From Mageeibacillus sp. UBA5734 (GTDB lineage Bacteria > Bacillota > Clostridia > Saccharofermentanales > UBA5734): 52,111 nt of DNA. How positions within the stretch are numbered: the first letter of the stretch is position 1; each line of letters opens with the position of its first letter. Location: contig DIGA01000087.1 in the NCBI GenBank assembly GCA_002419365.1, positions 1 to 52,111 of the forward strand. The letters run 5' to 3'. Both the position numbers and the translations under genes were made by a program. This document shows, in pieces, positions 32,175 through 40,542 of this stretch. Below the pieces are notes generated by a model that saw only the letters and a program-made list of their open reading frames with translations, did no database searches and had not been told where the DNA came from.

Positions 32175-32595
32175 TGACGTCACCTTCCTTTTCACGGGCG
32201 ATGAACTTGGTCTGGCACGGCAGTTTGTGTGCGGCCAGGCGCAGGGCTTCACGGGCGACTTCTTCGCTGACGCCGGCGATCTCAAAGAGGACACGGCCGG
32301 GCTTGACGACTGCTACCCAGTACTCAGGGGAGCCTTTGCCGGAACCCATTCGGGTTTCAGCGGGCTTGGAGGTGACGGGCTTGTCCGGGAAGATCTTGAT
32401 CCAGACCTGTCCGCCACGCTTGATGAAACGGTTGATCGCGATACGGGCAGCTTCGATCTGGTTGCTGGTGATCCAGACAGGCTCCATGGCCTGCAGGCCG
32501 TAATCGCCATAGACGACAACGTTGCCACGGGTGGCTTTGCCGGTCATGCGACCGCGGTGCTGTTTTCTGCGTTTGACACGTTTGGGAAGCAGCAT
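32161..32595 (-). CDS. rplP: Large ribosomal subunit protein uL16
   Basis: A 144-residue 50S protein that shapes the A site and is needed for peptidyl transfer. MLLPKRVKRRKQHRGRMTGK starts it; GGQVWIKIFPDKPVTSKPAETRMG shortened to its core GSGKGSPEYWVAVVKPGRV follows. It overlaps rpsC by one base and rpmC by 14, evidence of tight coupling. Confidence 0.98.
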   Translation of the reverse strand: MLLPKRVKRRKQHRGRMTGKATRGNVVVYGDYGLQAMEPVWITSNQIEAARIAINRFIKRGGQVWIKIFPDKPVTSKPAETRMGSGKGSPEYWVAVVKPGRVLFEIAGVSEEVAREALRLAAHKLPCQTKFIAREKEGDVNEAQ

Positions 32596-33266
32596 CAGGC
32601 TTCGCCTCCTTCCGATACTTTCACTTTGCGGGGAGCTTTGTAGACTGCACCCTTGTAGATCCAGACCTTGACACCGATGCGGCCATAAGTGGTCTTGGCT
32701 TCGGCAAAACCATACTCGATGTTGGCGCGCAGGGTCTGCAGCGGGATCGTGCCATCATGGTAGTGTTCGCTGCGGGCGATTTCGGCGCCGCCGAGACGGC
32801 CGCTGACCGCAGTCTTGATACCCTTGGCTCCGCCTTTCATGGCGCGGCCCATCGCCTGCTTCATGGCGCGGCGGAAGGATACACGTTCCTCGAGCTGCTT
32901 GGCGATGTTCTCAGCGATCAGCTGAGCTTCGGTATCGACGGATTTGATTTCATTGATGTTGATGAAGAACTGGCGGCCGAACTTGGCGACGAGTTTCTTC
33001 TTGAGGTCTTCGATTCCAGCACCCTGGCGTCCGATGATGATGCCCGGCTTGCCGGCAGAAATCTGCACGAGGGTCTTTTCTTCGCCCTTGCGCTCGATCT
33101 CGATGCGGGAAACGCCAGCCTTGAAGCATTCGGCTTTCACGAAATCGCGAATCTTCTTGTCTTCAACGAGGAATTTGCTGAAATCTTTCTTGTCGGCGTA
33201 CCAGCGGGTGTCCCAATCTTTGATAACGCCAACGCGCAAGCCGTGGGGATTGACTTTCTGGCCCAT
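32595..33266 (-). CDS. rpsC: Small ribosomal subunit protein uS3
   Basis: A 223-residue protein at the 30S mRNA entry channel. MGQKVNPHGLRVGVIKDWD opens it. The KH RNA-binding domain has AGKPGIIIGRQGAGIEDLKK, and the C-terminal domain has GAKGIKTAVSGRLGGAEIAR and TTYGRIGVKVWIYKG. GGAGG precedes the ATG, 12 bases after rplV. Confidence 0.98.
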   Translation of the reverse strand: MGQKVNPHGLRVGVIKDWDTRWYADKKDFSKFLVEDKKIRDFVKAECFKAGVSRIEIERKGEEKTLVQISAGKPGIIIGRQGAGIEDLKKKLVAKFGRQFFININEIKSVDTEAQLIAENIAKQLEERVSFRRAMKQAMGRAMKGGAKGIKTAVSGRLGGAEIARSEHYHDGTIPLQTLRANIEYGFAEAKTTYGRIGVKVWIYKGAVYKAPRKVKVSEGGEA

Positions 33267-33278
33267 TCGCTGCCCTCC

Positions 33279-33755
33279 TTAATTTCTTTCCTTGAGAACG
33301 ACCGTGATGTGGCTGGTTCTCTTGTGGATACGTGCCGCGCTGCCGCGGGCCTTGGGGATGATGCGCTTGAGCACCGGGCCCTGGTTGGCATAGCAGTCGG
33401 CGACATAGAGTGCATCGCGGGACAGGCTGTTGTTGTTGACGGCGTTGGCCTCTGCAGATTTCACGAGTTTCTCGAGAACCGGCGAAGCAGCCTTGGGGGT
33501 GTAGCGCAGGATCGCGTAGGCTTCATCGAGGGACTTGCCCTTGATCAGGTCGACGACGATGTTGACTTTGCGCGGGGTCACACGGACGTTCTTGGCGATG
33601 GCGCGACCTTCGTCCTTGCCAATGCCGAGGACTTTCTTTTCCTTCTTGGTCAGCAGGGCTGACTTCTGGAAACGGCGAGCGTCCTTGTTGTAGGTTGCGA
33701 GGATTTCCTCACGGTTTTCCAGCAAGTATTCCTTGCTCATAACCTTCTTTTCCAC
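33279..33755 (-). CDS. rplV: Large ribosomal subunit protein uL22, N-terminally extended
   Basis: A 158-residue 50S protein whose loop lines the peptide exit tunnel. The conserved domain runs from about residue 52 (AIAKNVRVTPRKVNIVVDLI) to the end (RGSAARIHKRTSHITVVLKE). The N-terminal 45-50 residues (EKKVMSKEYLLENREEILAT and a lysine-rich continuation) are additional to the common 110-residue form. The start is GTG at 33755, chosen because GGAGG lies eight bases upstream; an ATG five codons later has no properly spaced site. The extension is not recognised. Confidence 0.94.
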   Translation of the reverse strand: MEKKVMSKEYLLENREEILATYNKDARRFQKSALLTKKEKKVLGIGKDEGRAIAKNVRVTPRKVNIVVDLIKGKSLDEAYAILRYTPKAASPVLEKLVKSAEANAVNNNSLSRDALYVADCYANQGPVLKRIIPKARGSAARIHKRTSHITVVLKERN

Positions 33756-33786
33756 TATTGTTTCCTCCCTTCACTACCGGCCGGCA

Positions 33787-34068
33787 TTAGCGCGAACCCG
33801 AGGATTTCTCGGATCCGGCATGGCCCTTGAAGGTCCGGGTGGGAGCGAACTCGCCCAGCTTGTGGCCGACCATTTCTTCTGTGACGTAGACCGGCACGTG
33901 CTTGCGGCCATCATAGACAGCAATCGTGTGTCCGACCATTTCCGGGAAAATGGTCGAGGCGCGAGACCAGGTCTTGATGACTTTCTTCTCATTTTTTTCG
34001 TTCATCGCTTCGATTTTCTTCATCAGCGATTCGGCAACGAAAAAGCCTTTTTTGGTAGACCGACTCAT
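33787..34068 (-). CDS. rpsS: Small ribosomal subunit protein uS19
   Basis: A 93-residue protein of the 30S head near the A-site finger. It starts MSRSTKKGFFVAESLMKKIE and has IKTWSRASTIFPEMVGHTIAVYDG with HVPVYVTEEMVGHKLGEFAP after it. GGAGG precedes the ATG. The length matches the family. Confidence 0.98.
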   Translation of the reverse strand: MSRSTKKGFFVAESLMKKIEAMNEKNEKKVIKTWSRASTIFPEMVGHTIAVYDGRKHVPVYVTEEMVGHKLGEFAPTRTFKGHAGSEKSSGSR

Positions 34069-34087
34069 CTTTTAAGCCTCCTGTCGT

Positions 34088-34921
34088 TTACTTCTGGTTC
34101 CTTCTCTTGACAATGAACTTGTCAGAAGGCTTCTTGCGGTCACGGGTCTTCTTGCCGAGAGTCGGAACACCCCAGGGCGTGACCGGGCCGGGACGGCCGA
34201 TCGGCGACTTGCCTTCACCACCACCATGCGGATGGTCGCAGGGGTTCATGACGACACCGCGGACGGTCGGGCGGATGCCCATGTGGCGTTTGCGGCCAGC
34301 TTTGCCGATGTTGAGGTTCTCATGCTCGCTGTTGCCAACCGAACCAATGGTGGCTTTGCAGTGGATCGAGACCATGCGCACTTCGCCAGAGGGCAGGCGG
34401 ACCTGGGCATAGGCAGCGTCTTTGGCCATCAGCTGGGCGCCGGCACCAGCGGTGCGGACCATCTGGGCGCCTTTGCCAGGCTTGAGCTCGATGTTGTGGA
34501 TCACGGTGCCGACCGGGATGGCTTCGATGGGCAGGGCGTTGCCAGCCACGATGTCAGCCTGCGGTCCGCTTTCAACCATGTTACCAACCTTGAGGCCTTC
34601 AGGTGCCAGGATGTAAGCCTTGGCGCCGTCGAGGTACTGGATCAGGGCCAGGTTGGCGGTGCGGTTCGGATCATACTCGATCGCAACGACAGCGGCCTTC
34701 ATGCCGGTCTTGTTGCGCTTCCAGTCAATGATGCGGATCTTGCGGCGGTTGCCGCCACCATGGTGGCGGACGGTGATGCGGCCATAGGCGTTACGGCCAC
34801 CGGTCTTGCTTCTTGGAGCCAGAAGAGATTTTTCAGGCGCTTTGGCGGTGATTTGCGAGAAATCAGCCACGGTCATCTGCCTTCTGGCGGGAGAAGTCGG
34901 ATTATAGCTTTTGACTGCCAT
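34088..34921 (-). CDS. rplB: Large ribosomal subunit protein uL2
   Basis: A 277-residue 50S protein near the peptidyl transferase centre, essential for subunit joining. The N-terminus has KSYNPTSPARRQMTVADF; the middle has RHHGGGNRRKIRIIDWKR. The functionally important histidine is in MNPCDHPHGGGEGKSPIG near residue 230. The length is typical. Confidence 0.99.
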   Translation of the reverse strand: MAVKSYNPTSPARRQMTVADFSQITAKAPEKSLLAPRSKTGGRNAYGRITVRHHGGGNRRKIRIIDWKRNKTGMKAAVVAIEYDPNRTANLALIQYLDGAKAYILAPEGLKVGNMVESGPQADIVAGNALPIEAIPVGTVIHNIELKPGKGAQMVRTAGAGAQLMAKDAAYAQVRLPSGEVRMVSIHCKATIGSVGNSEHENLNIGKAGRKRHMGIRPTVRGVVMNPCDHPHGGGEGKSPIGRPGPVTPWGVPTLGKKTRDRKKPSDKFIVKRRNQK

Positions 34922-34954
34922 CTTGTTTCACTCCTTCTTCTAGGGCGCCCGGCA

Positions 34955-35308
34955 TTACTGGCCGAACCCGAATTCCTCGATGGTGTTTTTGTACTTCTTG
35001 CCGGCTGTGGCGGACTTGCCGCCCTTCTGCAGGTAGGATTCAGCTTTGGGGTCGGTGTCGATGGTCACGACAGCCTTTTTCCAGCTGGCGGTCTGGCCGA
35101 CATGGACACCCTGGCGTTTGGTCTTGCCATCATAGTTGGCAGTGTTGACCTTGAGGACCTTGACGTCGAACAGCTGTTCGACCGCCTTGCGGACCTGGGT
35201 CTTGGTGGCGCCGACGGCTACTTCGAACGTGTACTTGCCCAGAGCGGCATCCATGGTGCTCTTCTCAGTGATGACCGGACGTTTGATGATCTCGTGTGCG
35301 GTGCTCAT
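34955..35308 (-). CDS. rplW: Large ribosomal subunit protein uL23
   Basis: A 117-residue 50S protein at the tunnel exit that recruits trigger factor and SRP. HEIIKRPVITEKSTMDAALG and YTFEVAVGATKTQVRKAVEQ are diagnostic. The tail is about 15 residues longer than usual (KKYKNTIEEFGFGQ). Its ATG overlaps the rplD stop by one base, so translation is coupled. Confidence 0.97.
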   Translation of the reverse strand: MSTAHEIIKRPVITEKSTMDAALGKYTFEVAVGATKTQVRKAVEQLFDVKVLKVNTANYDGKTKRQGVHVGQTASWKKAVVTIDTDPKAESYLQKGGKSATAGKKYKNTIEEFGFGQ

Positions 35309-35931
35309 TATACATACACCTCCTGGACTTTGAGGATCGCTTCCTGGGTCACGACGAACTTGTCGAACTTGAGGATGTCGAACACATTGATCGTGTTGAC
35401 CAGGGCGGTTTTGACACCGACGATGTTCCTGGCCGATTTCTCGATCTTCTCATCGCGGGTCAGGGTGACGAGCAGGGCGGATTTGTCAACGCCGAGCTTG
35501 CCGAGGACTTCGGTCATGCGTTTGGTCTTGATCTCAGCCATTTCCAGCTTGTCAACGACGACCAGGCTGCCGGCAGCCACTTTGGAAGACAGGGCGGACT
35601 TCATGGCCAGGCGGCGGACCTTTTTCGGCAGGGTGTAGCTGTAGTCACGCGGCTTGGGACCAAAGATGATGCCACCACCGACATGCTGGGCGGAACGGGA
35701 CGAACCCTGGCGGGCACGGCCGGTGCCTTTCTGGCGGTAAGGCTTCTTGCCACCACCGGTGACTTCGCTGCGGGTCTTGGTCGAATGGGTTCCCTGGCGG
35801 CGGTTGGCCAGGTAATTGAGAACGGCGCGATGCAGCACGTCCTGGTTCGGCTCGATGCCGAAGATGGCGTCGGACAGTTCAAGACTGCCGGTCTTGACGC
35901 CATCCATGTTGTATACATCAACTTGTGCCAT
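35308..35931 (-). CDS. rplD: Large ribosomal subunit protein uL4
   Basis: A 207-residue 50S protein with a long loop in the exit tunnel; in E. coli it also represses the S10 operon. The loop region can be read as NRRQGTHSTKTRSEVTGGGK then PYRQKGTGRARQGSSRSAQ. GPKPRDYSYTLPKKVRRLA follows. Any autogenous target would lie in the 300-base S10 leader, where no E. coli-like site was recognised. Confidence 0.98.
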   Translation of the reverse strand: MAQVDVYNMDGVKTGSLELSDAIFGIEPNQDVLHRAVLNYLANRRQGTHSTKTRSEVTGGGKKPYRQKGTGRARQGSSRSAQHVGGGIIFGPKPRDYSYTLPKKVRRLAMKSALSSKVAAGSLVVVDKLEMAEIKTKRMTEVLGKLGVDKSALLVTLTRDEKIEKSARNIVGVKTALVNTINVFDILKFDKFVVTQEAILKVQEVYV

Positions 35932-35956
35932 TGTTATGCTCCTCCTTTACGCCGTC

Positions 35957-36580
35957 TCACTTGGACTTGACAGACGACTTGATCTCGACCAGGCCGCCCT
36001 TGGGTCCGGGGACAGCGCCCTTGATGACGATGATGTTACGTTCGCCGTCAACCATCACGACATCGAGGTTCTGTACGGTTACATTGACTGCACCCATGTG
36101 GCCTGGCAGTTTCTTGCCTTTGAAGACACGGGCAGGATCGGTGTTCGGGCCCATCGAGCCAACGCGGCGGTGGTACATCGAACCGTGGGTTTCCGGTCCA
36201 CCTGACTGGCCGTGGCGCTTGATGTTGCCGGCAAAGCCTTTACCCTTGGAGACACCGCTGACATCGACAGCATCGCCAACGGCGAACATGTCAGTGACGC
36301 GGAGTTCCTGGCCGAGGGTGTAGTCTGCTTCGGACTTGAATTCGCGCAGGACCTTCCTGGTCTCGACACCCGCTTTGGCGAACTGGCCTTTGTGGGGACG
36401 ATTGGCATTCTTGACTGCGCCGTAGCCGACCTTGACAGCCTTGTAGCCGTCATTTTCGACTGTCTTGTTCTGGACGACGAAGAGCGGACCGCAATCAATG
36501 ACCGTGACCGGAATTGAATTGCCCTTGTCGTCAAAAAGCTGGGTCATCCCTGCTTTTTTGCCAAGCATGTACTTTTCCAT
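35957..36580 (-). CDS. rplC: Large ribosomal subunit protein uL3
   Basis: A 207-residue primary 23S rRNA-binding protein that reaches into the peptidyl transferase centre. MLGKKAGMTQLFDDKGNSIP near the start and the conserved loop GQSGGPETHGSMYHRRVGSM, which carries the methylated glutamine site in some bacteria, identify it. GGAGG precedes the ATG. The 100-base spacer from rpsJ contains an 11-pair hairpin. Confidence 0.98.
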   Translation of the reverse strand: MEKYMLGKKAGMTQLFDDKGNSIPVTVIDCGPLFVVQNKTVENDGYKAVKVGYGAVKNANRPHKGQFAKAGVETRKVLREFKSEADYTLGQELRVTDMFAVGDAVDVSGVSKGKGFAGNIKRHGQSGGPETHGSMYHRRVGSMGPNTDPARVFKGKKLPGHMGAVNVTVQNLDVVMVDGERNIIVIKGAVPGPKGGLVEIKSSVKSK

Positions 36581-36635
36581 TTCTCAAACCTCCTTGGTTA
36601 TTGGTTCGCCCGTGTCCCGGGTGAACATGACCAGA

Positions 36636-36668
36636 ACGACAACACGGCTTGGTCTGTCGTGTTGTCGT
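36636..36668 (-). other. Perfect 11-base-pair hairpin, rpsJ-rplC spacer
   Basis: ACGACAACACG (36636-36646) pairs perfectly with CGTGTTGTCGT (36658-36668) around an 11-base loop. It begins 13 bases after the rpsJ stop. A second smaller stem, GTTC with GAAC around CCCG/CGGG, lies just beyond it near 36604-36626. No T-run follows either. It may be a protein-binding or processing site. Confidence 0.65.
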
Positions 36669-36680
36669 CTATGACAAGCC

Positions 36681-36992
<312 letters not shown>

Positions 36993-37035
36993 GGTCTGTG
37001 GTTCCTCCTTGGTGTGCTGCTGGTTAGTCATCAAC

Positions 37036-37242
37036 TCAGCCGGGCGTTTCATCCTCTTCCAACAGAAAACCCAGTCTTCGCGCCTCTTGGTAGCTGAGGC
37101 TGTCGCGCTGGGCCCATGCCGGAGTGGCATACGCTGCGTGTGTGATGTGACTGCCGCCCAATTTCTCTAAGAATCGGACTGACTCCTCCGAAGTTACCCG
37201 CCTTGCGGCCGCAGCGGCCGTGACGGCAATCTCCGGTATCAT
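37036..37242 (-). CDS. Possible small protein encoded in the S10 leader
   Basis: A 68-residue open frame inside the leader between the S10 promoter and rpsJ. It starts MIPEIAVTAAAAARRVTSEE, then has FLEKLGGSHITHAAYATPAW and an acidic end (GFLLEEDETPG). The composition looks protein-like, with a helix-prone N-terminus. The ribosome site (GAGCAGG, close to the ATG) is weak. No family is recognised, so it may be chance in GC-rich DNA or a leader protein. Its stop lies 44 bases before the rpsJ start. Confidence 0.3.
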   Translation of the reverse strand: MIPEIAVTAAAAARRVTSEESVRFLEKLGGSHITHAAYATPAWAQRDSLSYQEARRLGFLLEEDETPG

Positions 37243-37297
37243 CGCCTGCTCGAACTGCGCCAGGACAGAATACGCCCGGCAAAGTCGCGCAACAACT

Positions 37298-37326
37298 AAT
37301 ATAGTACAAACTTTTCTGGATTGCAA
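37298..37326 (-). promoter_or_regulatory. S10 ribosomal operon promoter
   Basis: On the minus strand TTGCAA (37326-37321) and TATATT (37303-37298) are exactly 17 bases apart in an AT-rich pocket. The predicted start near 37291 is about 300 bases before rpsJ. It is the only strong promoter seen before the ribosomal genes. Confidence 0.8.
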
Positions 37327-37398
37327 GCTCTTCCAGGCAACATTTGACAATTTTTTTCGCGAGCGTGACCACGCGTGGATGTACAAGTCAATGCGGGC

Positions 37399-38337
37399 TC
37401 AGAGGTGGCGGTTTTTCACCAGTTCTGCCAGCAAGTTTTGCAACTCTTCCTGGCTGAAAGGATAGTGGCTGGCACAAAAATGGCACTCCAGGTTGACACC
37501 CGCTGGGTCCTGCGCCAGGTCGGCCAATTCACGGGCGCCCAGGGCGATCAGATTCTGTTCCATGCGTTCGTGTGAACAGGTGCAGGCGTATGACAGCGGT
37601 TTGTGGCTGAAATACTGGATCTCGGGGTCACCGAACAGCAAATCGAGAATCTGGTCCGGATTGAACCCTTCCTGCATCCAGTAGGTCACCTCCGGAAATC
37701 CGCCCAGTCGAGTTTCCAGGTATTGGATCGTTTCTTCGGTCGCATCGGGCAACATCTGGACCATGAAACCGCCGGCATGGCTGATGCCATTGGCATCGAC
37801 CAGGACACCCAGGCCAACCGCGGATGGGGTCTGCTCCGACGATGCCAGATAATAGGTCAGGTCTTCGGCGATTTCACCGGAAACCAGTTCGACTTTTCCC
37901 ATGTAGGGTTCCTTGAGGCCCAGGTCCTTGATCACGGTCAGAGTCCCCTCGCCGACGGCCTGTCCGATGTCGAGCTTGCCAGGCCGCTTGTGCAACGTCT
38001 CAACAACGGGCTGGTAGCAATAACCGCGCACCGTCTGGTGTCCGGTACCCACAACGGTCATGCCCTGGATAGGGCCATTGCTGCGGATGATCATGCTGAT
38101 CGTATCCGAATCATTTTTCAACCCTTGCTCGGCCATCAGCAACGTTCCGGTCATCAGGCGCCCGAGGGCTACGGCGGCAACAGGCGACATCTGGTGAATG
38201 TCCTGGGCTTCCTGGCACAGGCGGGTGGTCCTGCAGGCAAAGGCGCGCACTTGGCCATTCAGGGCGAGAGCGCTGACGATGTAGTCACCAGCTGGCACAT
38301 CTGGGTGGGATGGAAGAACAGGGGCTGGGTCGTTCAT
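37399..38337 (-). CDS. hslO: Redox-regulated chaperone Hsp33
   Basis: A 312-residue cytoplasmic holdase activated by oxidants. The N-terminal domain shows VSALALNGQVRAFACRTTRL and SPVAAVALGRLMTGTLLMA. The C-terminal redox switch has the zinc ligands CxC (ACTCSHERM) and CxxC (ECHFCAS) about 30 residues apart, the standard arrangement that releases zinc on oxidation. It overlaps the methyltransferase stop by one base. It is the last gene before the S10 promoter. Confidence 0.97.
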   Translation of the reverse strand: MNDPAPVLPSHPDVPAGDYIVSALALNGQVRAFACRTTRLCQEAQDIHQMSPVAAVALGRLMTGTLLMAEQGLKNDSDTISMIIRSNGPIQGMTVVGTGHQTVRGYCYQPVVETLHKRPGKLDIGQAVGEGTLTVIKDLGLKEPYMGKVELVSGEIAEDLTYYLASSEQTPSAVGLGVLVDANGISHAGGFMVQMLPDATEETIQYLETRLGGFPEVTYWMQEGFNPDQILDLLFGDPEIQYFSHKPLSYACTCSHERMEQNLIALGARELADLAQDPAGVNLECHFCASHYPFSQEELQNLLAELVKNRHL

Positions 38338-39119
38338 CAGGAGATCCTCCGGCGGAAAATGTAGAACTGGCGTTCGCCCGAGCTGCGAACCGGATTCAAA
38401 GTCAGCTCGCCAGTCCGGGCAATAAACTCAAGGCCGGCACTTTGGGCTGCCTTGAGCAAAAAAGTGTGGTCATAATACCGCTCCACCACTTCTTCGTCAA
38501 ATCGCTCGTAAAAGCCATCGGCTGTGCGGGCAAACCAGGTCAGGCTGGCCCGGGAGACCCGGCTTTGCGGCCGGTAGTGGTTTTGCCAGACCAGAGTCAG
38601 GTTTTCATGATCCTGGATGATGGTGCGATTGCCGCGGGTCTGGGCAAAATGGCGCAGGGTTCCGACATCCGCAATGAACAGGGCCCCTGGATTGAGGTAA
38701 TTGGCCAGCAGGCGGAACACCCGCTGCACAGCCTCCGGACGGACGATGTGGTTCAGGGTGTCCAGGAGACAGGTTGCCAGGTCGACAGTGCCATACAGCT
38801 CAAAGCGGCTGATGTCCTGCTGCAGGAACAGTGCTGCGCTGCCGCTGTCCTGCGCCTTTTCGCGCGCAGCTTGCAGCATGGCGGCAGAATCATCGATCCC
38901 GATCACGTCATAGCCGTGCTGTTCCATCTCCAGGGCGAATGTCCCTGTCCCACAGCCCAGGTCCAGCAGAAGCGGACGGCCCTCGCAGCCATCACCAGAT
39001 CCTGCCCTCTGACTGTAGCGCTGGTCGAGCAGCAGGATGAACTGGGCCCAGGCAGGATAGTCCACGGCCTGTTGCAATGTGTCATAATGGCTGGCCAGCA
39101 GCTCATAGCCGTCAGACAT
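38337..39119 (-). CDS. Class I SAM-dependent methyltransferase
   Basis: A 260-residue cytoplasmic protein with a Rossmann-type methyltransferase fold. The SAM-binding motif I is LLLDLGCGTGTFALEM (about residues 50-65); motif II acidic residue is in YDVIGIDDSAAML, and DLATCLLDTLNHI is the motif IV region. It starts MSDGYELLASHYDTLQQAVD, similar to the YqeM-like group in Firmicutes. The substrate cannot be told. It lies between ctpA (18 bases) and hslO (one-base overlap), so it belongs to this operon. Confidence 0.88.
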   Translation of the reverse strand: MSDGYELLASHYDTLQQAVDYPAWAQFILLLDQRYSQRAGSGDGCEGRPLLLDLGCGTGTFALEMEQHGYDVIGIDDSAAMLQAAREKAQDSGSAALFLQQDISRFELYGTVDLATCLLDTLNHIVRPEAVQRVFRLLANYLNPGALFIADVGTLRHFAQTRGNRTIIQDHENLTLVWQNHYRPQSRVSRASLTWFARTADGFYERFDEEVVERYYDHTFLLKAAQSAGLEFIARTGELTLNPVRSSGERQFYIFRRRIS

Positions 39120-39137
39120 GGTTACTCACCAGCCTGG

Positions 39138-40484
39138 TCAGGACACGCTGCCCGGCAGGGATTCGAGATAGGAAACCGCTGCAGCGAGCTGGGTATCTTC
39201 TTCAGGGGTCAGCTGGGGAATGGATTTCCCCTCTGCCTGTTCCGGCAGTTCGACAGTCTGGTCCGGTTCGAGACCGACGCCTTCGATGCTGGAGCCGCCG
39301 GGCAGATAGTACAGGAAATTTGTGACATTGACGGATGAACCATCGGCCAGGTTGAAGGTCAGCGTTCCGGAGCCCTTGCCAAAAGACTGGATGCCAATGA
39401 CCTCTGCCAGGTCGAGGTCGCGCAGGCAACCAGTGAACAGTTCCGAGGCACTGGCAGAGAACTCATTGATCAGGATGGCGTAGCGCATGTCGGCCGGCAC
39501 CCCCATGCTGGCGTCGGATGTCCATGCCTGTGTGAAAGCCTTACCGTCCTGGCGGCCTTCGATCCGGGCAATTTCCGTTTTCGGCAGCAGGTAATCAAGC
39601 ATGGCAATGACTTCATTGGCGAGACCACCACTGTTGTTGCGCAAATCAAATACAATATGTCGGGCACCCTGTTCCTGCAAATCCTCGACCGCACGGATGA
39701 ACAGGTCAGCCACACCGGTTGAAAACTCGGAAATCCGGACATAGCCGGTCGTGGGATCGAGCATGCGGTGGCTGACACTGGCCGATGTGATCGGGCGGCG
39801 CTCCACCTGGATGGTGAAACGCTGGTTGGCAGATGGGCGGTACATCTCCAGTTCAACCCGTGTGCCTTCTTCACCGCGCACCAGAATGGCCAGCTGCGTG
39901 ATGTCCTGGATCATCTCGACGGACTCACCATCGACAGCGATGAAAATGTCACCGGCCCGTAAATCAGCTGCCTCGGCAGGGCTGTCTTCGATCACTTCGG
40001 TGATTTCAATCTGCAAGGCTGTGTTGAAAGCCACAATCGCACCGATGCCAACATAATTGCCACTCATCGATTCCGCGATCTGCTGAGTCTGTTCAACATC
40101 GAGGTACATCGTATAGGGGCTGTCCATTTCATTGACCAGACCGCTGGTCATAGCTGCCAGCATCTCGGCATCGGTCAGGTCTTTGTAGTAGTTTTCATCC
40201 AGGGTGTTATAGACCGACCTGAACTTGTCCAGTGCGGCCCGGGTTTCCTCGTCGCCAGCAAACTGGATGCCGATGGACCCGGTGTTCCCTGGCGGCAGCA
40301 GGGACACGCCGGCCTGCATCAGGACAAAAACACCGCCACTGACGGTCAGGGTGAACGTCAGGGCCATGGTGACCAGGATCACCAGGATGGTCCGGCCCAG
40401 ATGGCCAGGTTGCCTGACTGACCCGGAACGGATTGGCTGGTTGGTCATATCCGGCAAGCCGGATGCCTGTTCGGGATGATTCAT
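39138..40484 (-). CDS. ctpA: S41-family carboxyl-terminal processing peptidase
   Basis: A 448-residue membrane-anchored serine peptidase acting outside the cytoplasmic membrane. One transmembrane helix lies at about 31-56. The PDZ domain (about 135-230) has SGNYVGIGAIV and DLRAGDIFIAVDGESV. The catalytic serine lies in NEFSASASELF (343-347) and the lysine is K370 in SFGKGSGT. The chain ends in a short Gln/Leu-rich tail. It follows the M23 protein after a terminator, and AAGGAG precedes the ATG. Neighbouring FtsEX and murein hydrolase activator suggest it processes cell-wall enzymes; this is inference. Confidence 0.94.
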   Translation of the reverse strand: MNHPEQASGLPDMTNQPIRSGSVRQPGHLGRTILVILVTMALTFTLTVSGGVFVLMQAGVSLLPPGNTGSIGIQFAGDEETRAALDKFRSVYNTLDENYYKDLTDAEMLAAMTSGLVNEMDSPYTMYLDVEQTQQIAESMSGNYVGIGAIVAFNTALQIEITEVIEDSPAEAADLRAGDIFIAVDGESVEMIQDITQLAILVRGEEGTRVELEMYRPSANQRFTIQVERRPITSASVSHRMLDPTTGYVRISEFSTGVADLFIRAVEDLQEQGARHIVFDLRNNSGGLANEVIAMLDYLLPKTEIARIEGRQDGKAFTQAWTSDASMGVPADMRYAILINEFSASASELFTGCLRDLDLAEVIGIQSFGKGSGTLTFNLADGSSVNVTNFLYYLPGGSSIEGVGLEPDQTVELPEQAEGKSIPQLTPEEDTQLAAAVSYLESLPGSVS

Positions 40485-40500
40485 GTCTGTCTCCTTGTCG

Positions 40501-40534
40501 AAAAATCAGGCTGCCAGTCATTTCCGGCAGCCTG
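40501..40534 (-). terminator. Terminator or attenuator between the M23 gene and ctpA
   Basis: Nine perfect pairs (40507-40515 with 40526-40534) are followed on the minus strand by ATTTTT. The hairpin is nine bases after the M23 stop and ends 17 bases before the ctpA start, just ahead of its ribosome site, so it should reduce read-through from the ftsEX operon into ctpA. Confidence 0.85.
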
Positions 40535-40542
40535 CTTGTGTG

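Larger units (their letters stand above)
36993..37398 (-). promoter_or_regulatory. S10 operon leader and upstream region
   Basis: The 406 bases between rpsJ and hslO hold the S10 promoter, a leader of about 300 bases, the possible 68-residue frame and a GC-rich palindrome GGCCGCTGCGGCC near 37206-37218. No T-rich terminator for hslO is visible on the minus strand, so hslO transcripts may run into the ribosomal genes. Confidence 0.5.

Noticed and set aside
34226..35638. 470-codon plus-strand frame across rplB, rplW and rplD
   Set aside because: It crosses several conserved minus-strand genes and their spacers; composition is that of an antisense shadow.
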